Positions 7,240 to 14,966 of a stretch of 27,888 nt of DNA are shown here, one piece after another. The DNA is from an uncultured Anaerolineales bacterium. Its GTDB lineage: Bacteria; Chloroflexota; Anaerolineae; Anaerolineales; Villigracilaceae. The DNA lies in NCBI GenBank assembly GCA_937928015.1, contig CALFXA010000222.1, positions 1-27,888 of the forward strand. The letters are read 5' to 3'. The position numbers and the translations under genes were made by a program. Positions within the stretch are counted from its first letter, which is position 1, and each line of letters opens with the position of its first letter. The notes beneath the pieces are model-generated. The model saw nothing but the letters and a program-made list of their open reading frames with translations, did no database searches and was not told the DNA's origin.

Positions 7240-7659
7240 TTATCGCTGTTTCTTGGTGACCCTGAGTTTGACGGGCGGGGCGTCGGTCGGGCCGTATTTC
7301 GACGGGCCGACGGCACGATAGATTAGGGCGTACGCGAAGGAAAGCACGCCGCCCAGAATCACCATGATAATGAGAGAGAGGGCAATGTAGGCATACAGGT
7401 TTTGGATGCTGCTGATGGCGCCGAACAACTGAGATAATCCCTTGGTGCTGTACAGGTAATCAGGGAAAACGGGACGGCCCAGCAATTGATAAGGAAAAGG
7501 CCATTTGTTGTCCTGGATCACCTGCAAGATGACGACGCTCAGGGCGATGGAGATGGCAGGCACGACCACCAGCATGAGACAGCCCAACCCGTTCCACACG
7601 GGGTGCGGGCCTTTAGGTGCCTCTTTTCTTGCAGCCTGTTGAACGCTGTATCTACCCAC
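7240..7659 (-). CDS. Small membrane protein encoded within the molybdenum hydroxylase locus
   Basis: The product is 139 aa and no family is recognised. Two strong hydrophobic segments are visible, about residues 24-48 and 88-114, separated by a roughly 40-residue aromatic- and Pro-containing loop. The basic C-terminal tail (KLRVTKKQR) suggests that end is cytoplasmic. It sits 3 bases from each neighbouring hydroxylase gene, so it is certainly co-transcribed and probably translationally coupled. The placement suggests a membrane anchor or electron-transfer partner that ties the soluble enzyme to the membrane; this is inference. No cysteine pairs or haem motifs were seen. Confidence 0.8.
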   Translation of the reverse strand: MGRYSVQQAARKEAPKGPHPVWNGLGCLMLVVVPAISIALSVVILQVIQDNKWPFPYQLLGRPVFPDYLYSTKGLSQLFGAISSIQNLYAYIALSLIIMVILGGVLSFAYALIYRAVGPSKYGPTDAPPVKLRVTKKQR

Positions 7660-7662
7660 GGG

Positions 7663-9066
7663 TCAACTCCTTATTTTGCTGGCGTCTTCCACGGCCTGCA
7701 CAATCTTGTAGTAACCCGTGCAGCGGCACAGGTTGCCCGTGAAGGCCTGTTCGATTTCGTTGCGGGTCGGGTGCGGATTCTCTTCGAGCAGTTTCGCGCC
7801 AGACATCAGGAAACCAGGCGTGCAGTAGCCGCATTGCACGGCGTTATCCTGGATGAAGGCTTCCTGGACGGGATGCAGTTTGTCGCCGTCGGCCAGCCCT
7901 TCCACGGTGACGATGGTCGCGCCGTGCGCACGCGGGGCGGGGACGAGGCAAGCCATCACAGCCTTACCATCCAGGAAGACGGTGCAGGCACCGCACTCAC
8001 CCTCGGCGCAGCCTTCCTTGGTGCCGATCAACATGCCCTCTTCGCGCAGCAGGCGCAGCAGGGTCTTGTCGTGGCCGCTGGTGAATGTCACCTCTTTGCC
8101 GTTGACGGTGGCGACGATGGGATCGGGGGAACGATGCGCGACAGGCGACGGCGCGGCTTCGGTCTTGCCCCACAACAAAATCGGCTGGTTCGGGACCCCC
8201 GTCTGTTCCTGACCATTGGCGATCTGCTTCAGCCCGCGCAGGGTGCAGACGCGCACCATCTCGCGGCGATAGGCCGCCGAGCCGCGCAGGTCATCGATGG
8301 GACGCGAATCCTGCATGGCGAGGCGCGCGGCTTCAGTCATCACTTCTTCGGTCAGCGGCTTGCCGACCAGGTAGGCCTCGGCCCCTTCCGCGTGGATGAT
8401 GGTGGGCGCCACCGCTCCCAGCGTGATTGCCGCCGATTTGACGGAGCCAGCTTCGAGGTCCAGCAGCATGGCCACGTTGACCACCGAAATGGCCTGGGCG
8501 CGGCGCAGCGCCAGCTTGATGAAGGTCCCGCGCTGGCTGGGCTTCATGGCGGGGAAGGAAATATCCACCAGCATTTCGTCGGGCTGCATCACGGTCTTGC
8601 GCACGCCCGTGTAGAAATCCTTGAAGGGCACGGTCCGTTCGCCGCGCTTGGAGAGCAGGGTCACCGAAGCGCCCAACGCCATGAGCGGCGAGATGGTGTC
8701 GTTGGCGGGCGAGGCGGTGATGAGGTTGCCCGCCACGGTGCCGCGGTTGCGAATCTGCGGCGCGCCCACTTCCCAGGCGGCGCGCATCAACGGATAGGCG
8801 CGCTCGCGGATGAGCTTGGAGGCAACGCAATGATTATGAGTGACCAATGGGCCAAGATGGATGATGTCGTCTTCGTCGAGCGTGATGAGGTCGAGGGCGG
8901 GGATGCGGGTGACGTCGATCAGGGTGTTCACCCCTTTGCGCGCGCCGCGTTCCAACTCGAGGATCAGGTCGGTCCCTCCCGCCACGATGCGAGCCTGCGC
9001 CCCCTTTTCGGCCAGCACTGCCACGACTTCATCTGTGGATGTTGCATTAATGTATTCGTGCCACAT
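7663..9066 (-). CDS. Molybdenum hydroxylase FAD-binding / 2Fe-2S fusion subunit
   Basis: The product is 467 aa. An N-terminal FAD domain (about 1-290) carries [10 protein letters not shown] (about 25-34) and [10 protein letters not shown] (about 106-115). After a Pro-rich linker a C-terminal 2Fe-2S module (about 315-467) follows. It has Cys353, Cys358, Cys361 and Cys373 in the ferredoxin-like cluster and Cys412, Cys415, Cys447 and Cys449 ([15 protein letters not shown]) in the second cluster. The order FAD then 2Fe-2S is the reverse of classical XdhA. The subunit passes electrons from the Mo centre to FAD and an acceptor. The ATG at 9066 is chosen because GAGG lies at 9073-9076; an upstream TTG would sit on that site. 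A 13-bp hairpin lies 5 bases further upstream. Confidence 0.93.
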   Translation of the reverse strand: MWHEYINATSTDEVVAVLAEKGAQARIVAGGTDLILELERGARKGVNTLIDVTRIPALDLITLDEDDIIHLGPLVTHNHCVASKLIRERAYPLMRAAWEVGAPQIRNRGTVAGNLITASPANDTISPLMALGASVTLLSKRGERTVPFKDFYTGVRKTVMQPDEMLVDISFPAMKPSQRGTFIKLALRRAQAISVVNVAMLLDLEAGSVKSAAITLGAVAPTIIHAEGAEAYLVGKPLTEEVMTEAARLAMQDSRPIDDLRGSAAYRREMVRVCTLRGLKQIANGQEQTGVPNQPILLWGKTEAAPSPVAHRSPDPIVATVNGKEVTFTSGHDKTLLRLLREEGMLIGTKEGCAEGECGACTVFLDGKAVMACLVPAPRAHGATIVTVEGLADGDKLHPVQEAFIQDNAVQCGYCTPGFLMSGAKLLEENPHPTRNEIEQAFTGNLCRCTGYYKIVQAVEDASKIRS

Positions 9067-9081
9067 GATGAACCTCAATGG

Positions 9082-9110
9082 GCAGGGGCGGACCGATGGT
9101 CCGCCCCTGC
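9082..9110. repeat. 13-bp palindrome upstream of the FAD/2Fe-2S gene
   Basis: GCAGGGGCGGACC (9082-9094) and GGTCCGCCCCTGC (9098-9110) pair perfectly around a 3-base loop. No T-tract follows on either strand, so it is more likely an RNA-processing or REP-like element than a terminator. Confidence 0.7.
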
Positions 9111-9117
9111 AGGAATT

Positions 9118-9642
9118 TTATTGTCCGCCACCGGTGACGGCTTCGGAACGCTTTTCGTAGGTCTCGACCGCCAGACGGGCCAGCGACGTGACATTGCGGA
9201 TGGCGGCGGGCAGGGCGGCCTCGTCGCCCAGGCTGGCCTCGACGTTGTCGAGGGCGCGGGCGATCTGCTCGGCCAGGTCGAAGAAGGCCGCATCGAACTG
9301 ATAAATGGCCTCCAATTCCTTCTCGTTGATCTTGACCGCATCGAACAGGCCCGAGTAGCCGCGCGGGGCGGTGCTGATCTTGTCGATGAAGGTGCGCAGC
9401 TTGATGGACGCCTTTTCCATATCGGCCACCTGGGAGATCATGCCATTGCTGACCAGGTCGGCCTGCAGGTTGGAAGCGCGCTTCCACTGCTCCTCGAAAC
9501 GGCGCGCGACGGTGTCGCGCAGCAACTTGTCGGCGTCACGGCGGTTCTGTCGTTCGACATAGCCGTTGAAGCCTGGGATGAACCCGACCAGCTTTTTGAG
9601 CGGGTCCACCTGGGATTTTACTTTTTCAAAGAAATCGCTCAT
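9118..9642 (-). CDS. Conserved-looking helical protein of unknown function at the head of the hydroxylase locus
   Basis: The product is 174 aa, soluble, rich in Lys, Glu, Ala and Leu, and predicted by eye to be almost all helical. There is no signal peptide and no membrane span. I do not recognise a family. It begins MSDFFEKVKSQVDPLKKL and contains a heptad-like region (about 30-100) and a second one (about 105-165). A strong GCAGGAGGCTCCC ribosome site precedes the ATG at 9642. It is 51 bases upstream of the FAD/2Fe-2S gene in the same direction and probably on the same transcript, so a role with the enzyme is possible. A separate housekeeping function cannot be excluded. Confidence 0.75.
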   Translation of the reverse strand: MSDFFEKVKSQVDPLKKLVGFIPGFNGYVERQNRRDADKLLRDTVARRFEEQWKRASNLQADLVSNGMISQVADMEKASIKLRTFIDKISTAPRGYSGLFDAVKINEKELEAIYQFDAAFFDLAEQIARALDNVEASLGDEAALPAAIRNVTSLARLAVETYEKRSEAVTGGGQ

Positions 9643-9701
9643 GGGAGCCTCCTGCGATAATATACGTCCGATTTGTCGATTGGTCTCGTAACAACAGGTT
9701 A

Positions 9702-9707
9702 ATTATA
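9702..9707 (-). promoter_or_regulatory. -10 box for the 174-aa protein and hydroxylase genes
   Basis: A perfect TATAAT lies on the minus strand about 60 bases upstream of the start at 9642. No good -35 match was found at 16-18 bases. Confidence 0.45.
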
Positions 9708-9781
9708 CTGCCTGAAAAGTGAAATCAGCCATATCCGTAGGTCACGCTTCCCAAGTGACCTCCATCCACGTTTCAATCTGC

Positions 9782-9812
9782 TTGTTCCATCTCGTTCAGA
9801 CAAGTGTATAAT
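9782..9812 (+). promoter_or_regulatory. fbaB promoter
   Basis: There is a perfect TATAAT at 9807-9812 preceded directly by GTG. A possible TTGTTC -35 lies at 9782-9787 with a long 19-base spacer. The inferred leader is about 137 bases. Confidence 0.5.
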
Positions 9813-9955
9813 TGGATAGTAAACGATTTCACAGATGATAATCCTGCCGAAATCAAAGACTCTTGGCTTCTCACGGGCGCGAAGCCGCGCCGATTCGTGC
9901 GACAAGACAACCTATCACATCGCCTGGCGGGGAATGCCAGGCAAGGAGAAACGCA

Positions 9956-11020
<1,065 letters not shown>

Positions 11021-11034
11021 GTTTGTGATGAATA

Positions 11035-11071
11035 AAGCATCGCCGTCCCATTTGGGACGGCGATGCTTTTT
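11035..11071 (+). terminator. Intrinsic terminator of fbaB
   Basis: A perfect 15-bp stem (AAGCATCGCCGTCCC / GGGACGGCGATGCTT) has a 4-base loop ATTT and a following T-run. Confidence 0.95.
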
Positions 11072-11134
11072 ATGTTCCAAATCCACTTTAATATCGATGG
11101 AAAAGGGTAGCGAAACGCTGCTTTTAGGTGCCGA

Positions 11135-11662
11135 TTAAAAATTCCTTCTTAGCTCTTCGCGCATTTGCTTTCTGTGCCACTCGGTAATATGCGCTTTCCA
11201 TTCAGGAAACATATTCTTCTCAAAAAATTCATTGACACTATTTGTGTAAATGCTGGAGTAAATATTTCCTTTTATGTCTGTGTATACGGCACCATAGTCT
11301 GTATCCTTTTCCAGGATGCTAATATTTAGGGTTGCTCCTGCGGCAATCGGTGAAAATAGCATGACATCCCATTTTTTCTCTTTGTTCTTGCTTGCGATCT
11401 TTACGGTTATTGCAGGACCTTTTCCTACATTTTCAATGTGCCAAATATTTTCTGTTTTTTGCACAAAGACTAAAACAGGCATTATGACAGCTTTTTGAGT
11501 TCTAGAAAATGTAATTACTGAAATGGCAATAGCTATTGTCGAAAGCAACAGAGATGTAGCTTCTGTTAAGCTTATTGGAATGCCAATGAAATTTGCAGTA
11601 ACTAAAAAAAGAATTAAGCAGATTATGGCAATAAGCGAAAATGTAATTATTCGTTTGTTCAT
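11135..11662 (-). CDS. Small two-span membrane protein of unknown function, AT-rich
   Basis: The product is 175 aa. Two N-terminal hydrophobic segments (about 4-24 and 34-52) are followed by a soluble domain of about 115 residues. That domain includes the ENVGKGPAITVK motif (about 78-89), of the NxGxGPA type often seen in small membrane proteins of unknown role, and a basic tail. No function is known. The ATG at 11662 is preferred because GGAGG lies 9 bases upstream; 16 more codons are open above it. Base composition is strikingly unlike the neighbours: the row at 11401 has 19 G/C in 60, against 40 in 60 at 10441 inside fbaB. Codon use is correspondingly AT-rich. This points to horizontal acquisition. 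Confidence 0.75.
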   Translation of the reverse strand: MNKRIITFSLIAIICLILFLVTANFIGIPISLTEATSLLLSTIAIAISVITFSRTQKAVIMPVLVFVQKTENIWHIENVGKGPAITVKIASKNKEKKWDVMLFSPIAAGATLNISILEKDTDYGAVYTDIKGNIYSSIYTNSVNEFFEKNMFPEWKAHITEWHRKQMREELRRNF

Positions 11663-11754
11663 TAGATTTTTCCTCCAAACATAACAGGTATATTTTTTGA
11701 TTTTGCACATGAGCGGTTACATTGAGAGTGTGAATTGTCCTTTGTTTATTTCGA

Positions 11755-11760
11755 TATAAT
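11755..11760 (+). promoter_or_regulatory. Possible -10 box for the Nudix gene
   Basis: A perfect TATAAT lies 97 bases before the Nudix ATG. The best -35 (TTGTCC, 11735-11740) is only 14 bases away. The surrounding DNA is AT-rich, so a chance match is possible. Confidence 0.3.
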
Positions 11761-11857
11761 CTGTGTTGTGGAAACCAGTCTTTGATTTCCCACGCTTTAG
11801 CCTACTATACAACCATTCCATTATTTTTACAATTACCTCCCTCAAAGGACTTCTCCC

Positions 11858-12358
11858 ATGCCTCGCACTGACCAAGGTGTCAACCGTGACCGTTACTTGC
11901 TAATCCCACGCGTGCTAATCTTCTTAACGCGCGGCGAGAGTGTCTTGCTGCTCAAGGGTGCACCAACCAAGCGTCTGTGGGCGGGGAAGTACAACGGGTT
12001 GGGCGGGCATGTGGAGCGGGGCGAGGATCCGCTTGCGGCGGCGCGGCGTGAGTTGTGGGAGGAGGCAGGCTTACGGTCCGCGCTGCGGTTGTGCGGGGTG
12101 GTGGCCGTGGACGTGGAGCCAGCCATCGGTGTGGGCATCTACGTCTTCACGGGCGAATGTCCCGAGGGTGAACCGATTCCTTCGGACGAGGGCCACGCGG
12201 AATGGGTCCCGTTCGCGGACCTGGCGTCCCTGCCGCTTCTCGAAGATGTGGCCTGGATGCTCGAACGCATCCGCGCCATGACGCCGAGCAGTCCGCCCTT
12301 TTCGGCGCGGTCGTTTTATGATGAGAGTGGGAATTTGCAAATGGTCTTTGCGGAATAA
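11858..12358 (+). CDS. Nudix hydrolase (MutT-like)
   Basis: The product is 166 aa. The full Nudix box is present from Gly50 to Leu72: G-x5-E56, then R64-E65-L-W-E68-E69-A-G71-L. This binds Mg2+ and hydrolyses nucleoside diphosphates linked to another moiety. The N-terminal part LLIPRVLIFLTRG and the KYNGLGGHVE stretch are like 8-oxo-dGTP diphosphatases, so nucleotide-pool cleaning is plausible, but substrate prediction in this family is unreliable. AAAGGA lies about 9 bases before the ATG. The gene sits just outside the AT-rich island, has normal high-GC codon use and stands alone on its strand. Confidence 0.9.
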   Translation: MPRTDQGVNRDRYLLIPRVLIFLTRGESVLLLKGAPTKRLWAGKYNGLGGHVERGEDPLAAARRELWEEAGLRSALRLCGVVAVDVEPAIGVGIYVFTGECPEGEPIPSDEGHAEWVPFADLASLPLLEDVAWMLERIRAMTPSSPPFSARSFYDESGNLQMVFAE

Positions 12359-12372
12359 TTTGAGATTGCTTC

Positions 12373-12421
12373 GTCCTGAGCGGAGGGATTGCGTGCTTAT
12401 CACATCCCGAAGTCGAAGGAC
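12373..12421. repeat. Structured dispersed repeat, copy 1
   Basis: Two nested 5-bp stems, GTCCT (12373-12377)/AGGAC (12417-12421) and GGGAT (12385-12389)/ATCCC (12404-12408), are separated by the internal-loop sequences GAGCGGA and GAAGTCGA. It matches the element at 14259-14306 with compensatory stem changes. Confidence 0.75.
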
Positions 12422-12462
12422 AATTTCCCCTGAATACTTACTCCGTTCAACGTGAAGGGAAT

Positions 12463-13632
12463 TTACCGCCGCCAGCCAGGCAGGGCGATGCGGAAGGTGC
12501 TGCCGCGCCCGACGACGCTCTCGACGGTTAGCGTGCCTTTATGCTGCTGGATGACCTGCCTGGCGATGGACAGCCCCAGGCCGAGTCCGCCGAAGAGATG
12601 GTCGCCGTTCTTCTCGACGTGGAAGAAGCGGTCGAAGATGCGCGCGCGGATCTCGGGCGGGATGCCGATGCCTTCGTCCTTGACGAGGACCAGCACCTGG
12701 TCAGCGCGGCTGGTCAGGCTGATCTCCACGTCGCCGCCGTTCGGGCTGAACTTGACGGCGTTATCGACCAGCGCCGTCAGCGCCCGCTCCAGCGAGCGCG
12801 GATCGCCCGCCGCGGGCGTCAGGTGGCGATCCTTGCGGACGGCCAGTCGGACGCGGCGGGCCAGGGCCTTCTTGGCGTAGGCCTCCACCACGCGGTCGGC
12901 GATGGCGGCCAGGTCCACAGGCTCGAATTCGGGCATGACCAGCTCGACCTCCTGCATAAACAGGATGTCGTTGACCAGCGTGACGATCTGTTCCACGTTG
13001 CGAGCGGTGGTGTTGATGGCCTCGTTCATCTGCTCGGGTGGCAGGGTTCCTTTTTGCAGAATCTGTAAATAACCGTTGGCGGCCATGAGCGGGGTGCGCA
13101 ATTCGTGAGCGATGTTGGTGAGCAATTCGCGACGGGTGTGATCTTCCTCCGCCAGGCGTTGATAGGCGTCGGCCAGTTCCGCTGCGCGCACGCGCAGGTC
13201 CTCGATGGCGAGGTCGTCGTTCTGGCGCAGGCGTTGACTGATCTCGTGCACCATCGCCATCGACACGCTCGGGCTTTGTTCGAGGATTTGGTCGAACTCC
13301 GCCTTGTCCAGTTCGAGGACGATCACGTCCGTTTTGGCGGTGACCGTGGCGGCGCGCGGCGCGTTGTGGATGAGCGCCATCTCGCCGAAAAAATCGCCCG
13401 CGGTGAGCGTCTTGAGCAGGCGCGTCTCCTGCTGGTTGATGCCCTTGCTGACCTCCACGTCGCCTTCGAGGAGCATGTAGAAGGTCTGCTCGATGGCGTT
13501 CTCACGGCACAACACGGTCCCCGACTTGTAGGCGGTGACGCGGCTCTTCGAGATGACCTGTTCGATCTCTTTGGGCTTGATGCCTGGGAAGGCGCGGGGG
13601 ATGATCTTGCTGGGCGTGCGGATGGTGGTCAT
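12463..13632 (-). CDS. Histidine kinase with N-terminal cyclic-nucleotide-binding domain
   Basis: The product is 389 aa and has no membrane span. A cNMP-binding domain (about 10-135) has the phosphate-binding cassette FGEMALIHNAPRAATV (82-97, with Glu84 and Arg93). A short coiled coil leads to a HisKA domain with the phospho-acceptor His176 in HELRTP. The HATPase_c domain has the N-box DNAVKFSP, the G1 box DEGIGIPPE and the G2 GLGLGLSI. It is probably a soluble sensor kinase whose activity responds to a cyclic nucleotide or to redox or ligand binding in the CRP-like domain. No response regulator is adjacent, so it is an orphan in this window. GAGG lies before the ATG at 13632, 69 bases downstream of the phosphoribosyltransferase. 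Confidence 0.92.
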   Translation of the reverse strand: MTTIRTPSKIIPRAFPGIKPKEIEQVISKSRVTAYKSGTVLCRENAIEQTFYMLLEGDVEVSKGINQQETRLLKTLTAGDFFGEMALIHNAPRAATVTAKTDVIVLELDKAEFDQILEQSPSVSMAMVHEISQRLRQNDDLAIEDLRVRAAELADAYQRLAEEDHTRRELLTNIAHELRTPLMAANGYLQILQKGTLPPEQMNEAINTTARNVEQIVTLVNDILFMQEVELVMPEFEPVDLAAIADRVVEAYAKKALARRVRLAVRKDRHLTPAAGDPRSLERALTALVDNAVKFSPNGGDVEISLTSRADQVLVLVKDEGIGIPPEIRARIFDRFFHVEKNGDHLFGGLGLGLSIARQVIQQHKGTLTVESVVGRGSTFRIALPGWRR

Positions 13633-13672
13633 GGGACCTCGGACGGGCGGACGCTGCGGGACATTTCAAAAA

Positions 13673-13681
13673 ATTCTATCA
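13673..13681 (-). promoter_or_regulatory. Extended -10 promoter of the histidine kinase gene
   Basis: The minus strand reads TGA TAGAAT, a TGn extended -10, about 40 bases before the ATG. The -35 is weak. Confidence 0.45.
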
Positions 13682-13701
13682 TCCCCGCTTTTCGAAAGCT
13701 T

Positions 13702-14247
13702 TCACCCATTCGGGCTAGATTTTTGCGCCGCGAGCGCGGCCTCGATCTCGGGGTGGGTTCGCCAGACCCCGTCCTGGTACACACGGCGGTCCCACGGGAA
13801 GACGATTAGCGCGTCGCTGACTAGCGCAGTGACGTTGGGGCGGGGATCAGCCCATGAGTGGCTGACCAGGCTGACGGTCAGGGCGGTACGGGCGCCGCGT
13901 TCTAGGGCGCGGGCCGCCACCAGGGCCAGCGTCTCACCCGTGTCGGCAATCTCATCGATCACGGCCACACGCTGGTTCATCACCGTCGAGGGGACGTCCA
14001 CCCGCCAGATGGGGCTGGCATATTGCACCACGTCGTCCACGCGGCGGGTGACGCGCACGGGCGTCAGCTCGCGGCGCAGGGCGCAGGCCACCGCCGTGGC
14101 GGGGAAGAGGCCTGCGCGGGCGATGCCGATGACCATGTCGATTCTGTGCGGGGCCAGCGCCTCGGTCAATTGGGTGGAGAGCGCGGCGAAGCGCTCCCAA
14201 CTGATCTCCTCGACGCCCTGACGATGCTGATAGTCGTAGCTTTTCAT
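13702..14247 (-). CDS. Phosphoribosyltransferase-family protein
   Basis: The product is 181 aa. The PRPP-binding motif is VAVIDEIADTGETL (94-107), and the pyrophosphate-loop region is IGIARAGLFPA (40-50). The C-terminal stretch with LIVFPWDRRVYQDG resembles xanthine/hypoxanthine/guanine-type phosphoribosyltransferases, such as the archaeal Hpt and Gpt-like proteins, where the W-containing hood recognises the base. Purine salvage is therefore likely, with the exact base unknown. AAAGGA at 14252-14257 is its ribosome site, and the structured repeat copy 2 begins one base beyond it. Confidence 0.88.
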   Translation of the reverse strand: MKSYDYQHRQGVEEISWERFAALSTQLTEALAPHRIDMVIGIARAGLFPATAVACALRRELTPVRVTRRVDDVVQYASPIWRVDVPSTVMNQRVAVIDEIADTGETLALVAARALERGARTALTVSLVSHSWADPRPNVTALVSDALIVFPWDRRVYQDGVWRTHPEIEAALAAQKSSPNG

Positions 14248-14258
14248 GCGATCCTTTC

Positions 14259-14306
14259 GCCCTGAGCGGAGGGCCGAATGTTTTTAGAGGCCCGAAGTCG
14301 AAGGGC
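14259..14306. repeat. Structured dispersed repeat, copy 2
   Basis: Stems are GCCCT (14259-14263)/AGGGC (14302-14306) and GGGCC (14271-14275)/GGCCC (14289-14293), with the same internal-loop sequences as copy 1, GAGCGGA and GAAGTCGA. It lies immediately upstream of the phosphoribosyltransferase ribosome site. Confidence 0.78.
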
Positions 14307-14332
14307 GGGATTGAAACAATAGCGCTTCAACT

Positions 14333-14389
14333 GAGCCGCTGGGTTTCGGTACGCCCGAAGAACGCGGGCTACTCAACCAGCAGCGGCTC
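14333..14389. repeat. Nested hairpin downstream of the adenosine-specific kinase gene
   Basis: GAGCCGCT (14333-14340) pairs with AGCGGCTC (14382-14389) and encloses a smaller GCCCG...CGGGC hairpin. No T-tract is present. It looks like a REP-like intergenic element. Confidence 0.45.
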
Positions 14390-14404
14390 CGCTCTGGACG
14401 AAGG

Positions 14405-14890
14405 TTAAAACTTATATCCGATCATGCGCAGGAAGTCCTTGCGCCAGGCCTGATCCTCGGGGCCTTCCACGCCCTTGGGCGAGAAGCCGTCCACCACGCC
14501 GAGGATGCCGCGTCCCTGCTCGGTTTGGGCCACCAACACCTCGGTCGGGTTGGCGGTGGCGCAGTAGACGCGCGTCACCTCGGGCAGAGCCTTGACCAGG
14601 TTCAGCACGTTGATGGGGAAGAATCCGCTGCCGAGGAACAGGATGAACGAGTGTCCTGCGCCGACTGCCTGGGCGTTGGCCTTGGCCAATTCGATCATGG
14701 CCTCGTCCGTGCCTGACCAGCGGATCAGGCATTTGCCCGAGGCTTCGCAGAACGCCAGCCCAAACTTGATGCCAGGCACCGCGCTGACCAACGCCTCGTG
14801 CATGTCTTCGACGGTCTTGATAAAGTGAGACTGTCCCAGGATGAAATTGATATCTTCAGGTTTTTCGATTCTGACGGTCTGGATGTCCAT
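14405..14890 (-). CDS. Adenosine-specific kinase family protein (PF04008)
   Basis: The product is 161 aa, the full family length. Typical segments are NFILGQSHFIKTVEDMHEAL (15-34), KFGLAFCEASG (about 42-52), SGFFPINVLN (about 88-97) and ILGVVDGFSPKGVE (about 128-141). The family is common in archaea and thermophiles and binds or phosphorylates adenosine; structural work on it rests on one archaeal member, so the enzymatic label is tentative. The ATG at 14890 has GGGAGG just upstream. It is divergent from the lipoprotein gene at 14967 with only 76 bases between them. Together with the downstream phosphoribosyltransferase it hints at nucleoside salvage. Confidence 0.9.
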   Translation of the reverse strand: MDIQTVRIEKPEDINFILGQSHFIKTVEDMHEALVSAVPGIKFGLAFCEASGKCLIRWSGTDEAMIELAKANAQAVGAGHSFILFLGSGFFPINVLNLVKALPEVTRVYCATANPTEVLVAQTEQGRGILGVVDGFSPKGVEGPEDQAWRKDFLRMIGYKF

Positions 14891-14903
14891 GGAGCCTCCC
14901 GAA

Positions 14904-14932
14904 TTGCGGATTGATATTTTTTATGATACAAC
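14904..14932 (+). promoter_or_regulatory. Promoter of the phosphoesterase-family lipoprotein gene
   Basis: TTGCGG (14904-14909), a 17-base spacer and TACAAC (14927-14932) preceded by TGA lie 35 bases before the ATG. Confidence 0.4.
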
Positions 14933-14966
14933 ACTTCCCGACGAAAAAAAGGTTAATGAGGTTGCA

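Larger units (their letters stand above)
9643..9955. other. Divergent intergenic region with two promoters and the fbaB leader
   Basis: This 313-base gap separates the 174-aa protein gene (minus) from fbaB (plus). It holds one TATAAT box for each direction and a roughly 140-base fbaB leader with two hairpins: GGCGCG/CGCGCC (9876-9891) and GCCTGGC/GCCAGGC (9922-9942). The second hairpin ends one base from the AAGGAG ribosome site. No gene is supported here: plus-strand frames that extend into this region lack a ribosome site and read through the leader hairpins. Confidence 0.6.

Noticed and set aside
5101..7326. A 741-codon open frame on the plus strand opposite the Mo-binding subunit
   Set aside because: It is an antisense shadow caused by GC-rich codon bias. 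The minus-strand product has all xanthine dehydrogenase motifs, while the plus-strand translation shows no family features.
5050..9066. Carbon monoxide dehydrogenase (CoxLMS) assignment
   Set aside because: The large subunit lacks the VAYRCSFR active-site loop of form I CO dehydrogenase; the corresponding region reads AFRGFGAPQ.
7486..9660. A 724-codon open frame on the plus strand opposite the FAD/2Fe-2S gene and its neighbours
   Set aside because: It spans three well-supported minus-strand genes and their intergenic hairpin, and its translation is rich in His, Gly and Asp runs typical of antisense frames.
11035..11071. Possible small RNA or riboswitch from the long perfect hairpin
   Set aside because: A 15-bp stem with a short loop and T-run right after fbaB is fully explained as an intrinsic terminator.
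12373..14306. CRISPR-like or transposon-end interpretation of the two similar elements
   Set aside because: There are only two copies 1.9 kb apart, with no spacer periodicity, no transposase and no target-site duplication.
14841..14966. N-terminal extension of the phosphoesterase lipoprotein
   Set aside because: It overlaps the divergent adenosine-specific kinase gene and would bury the lipoprotein signal peptide.
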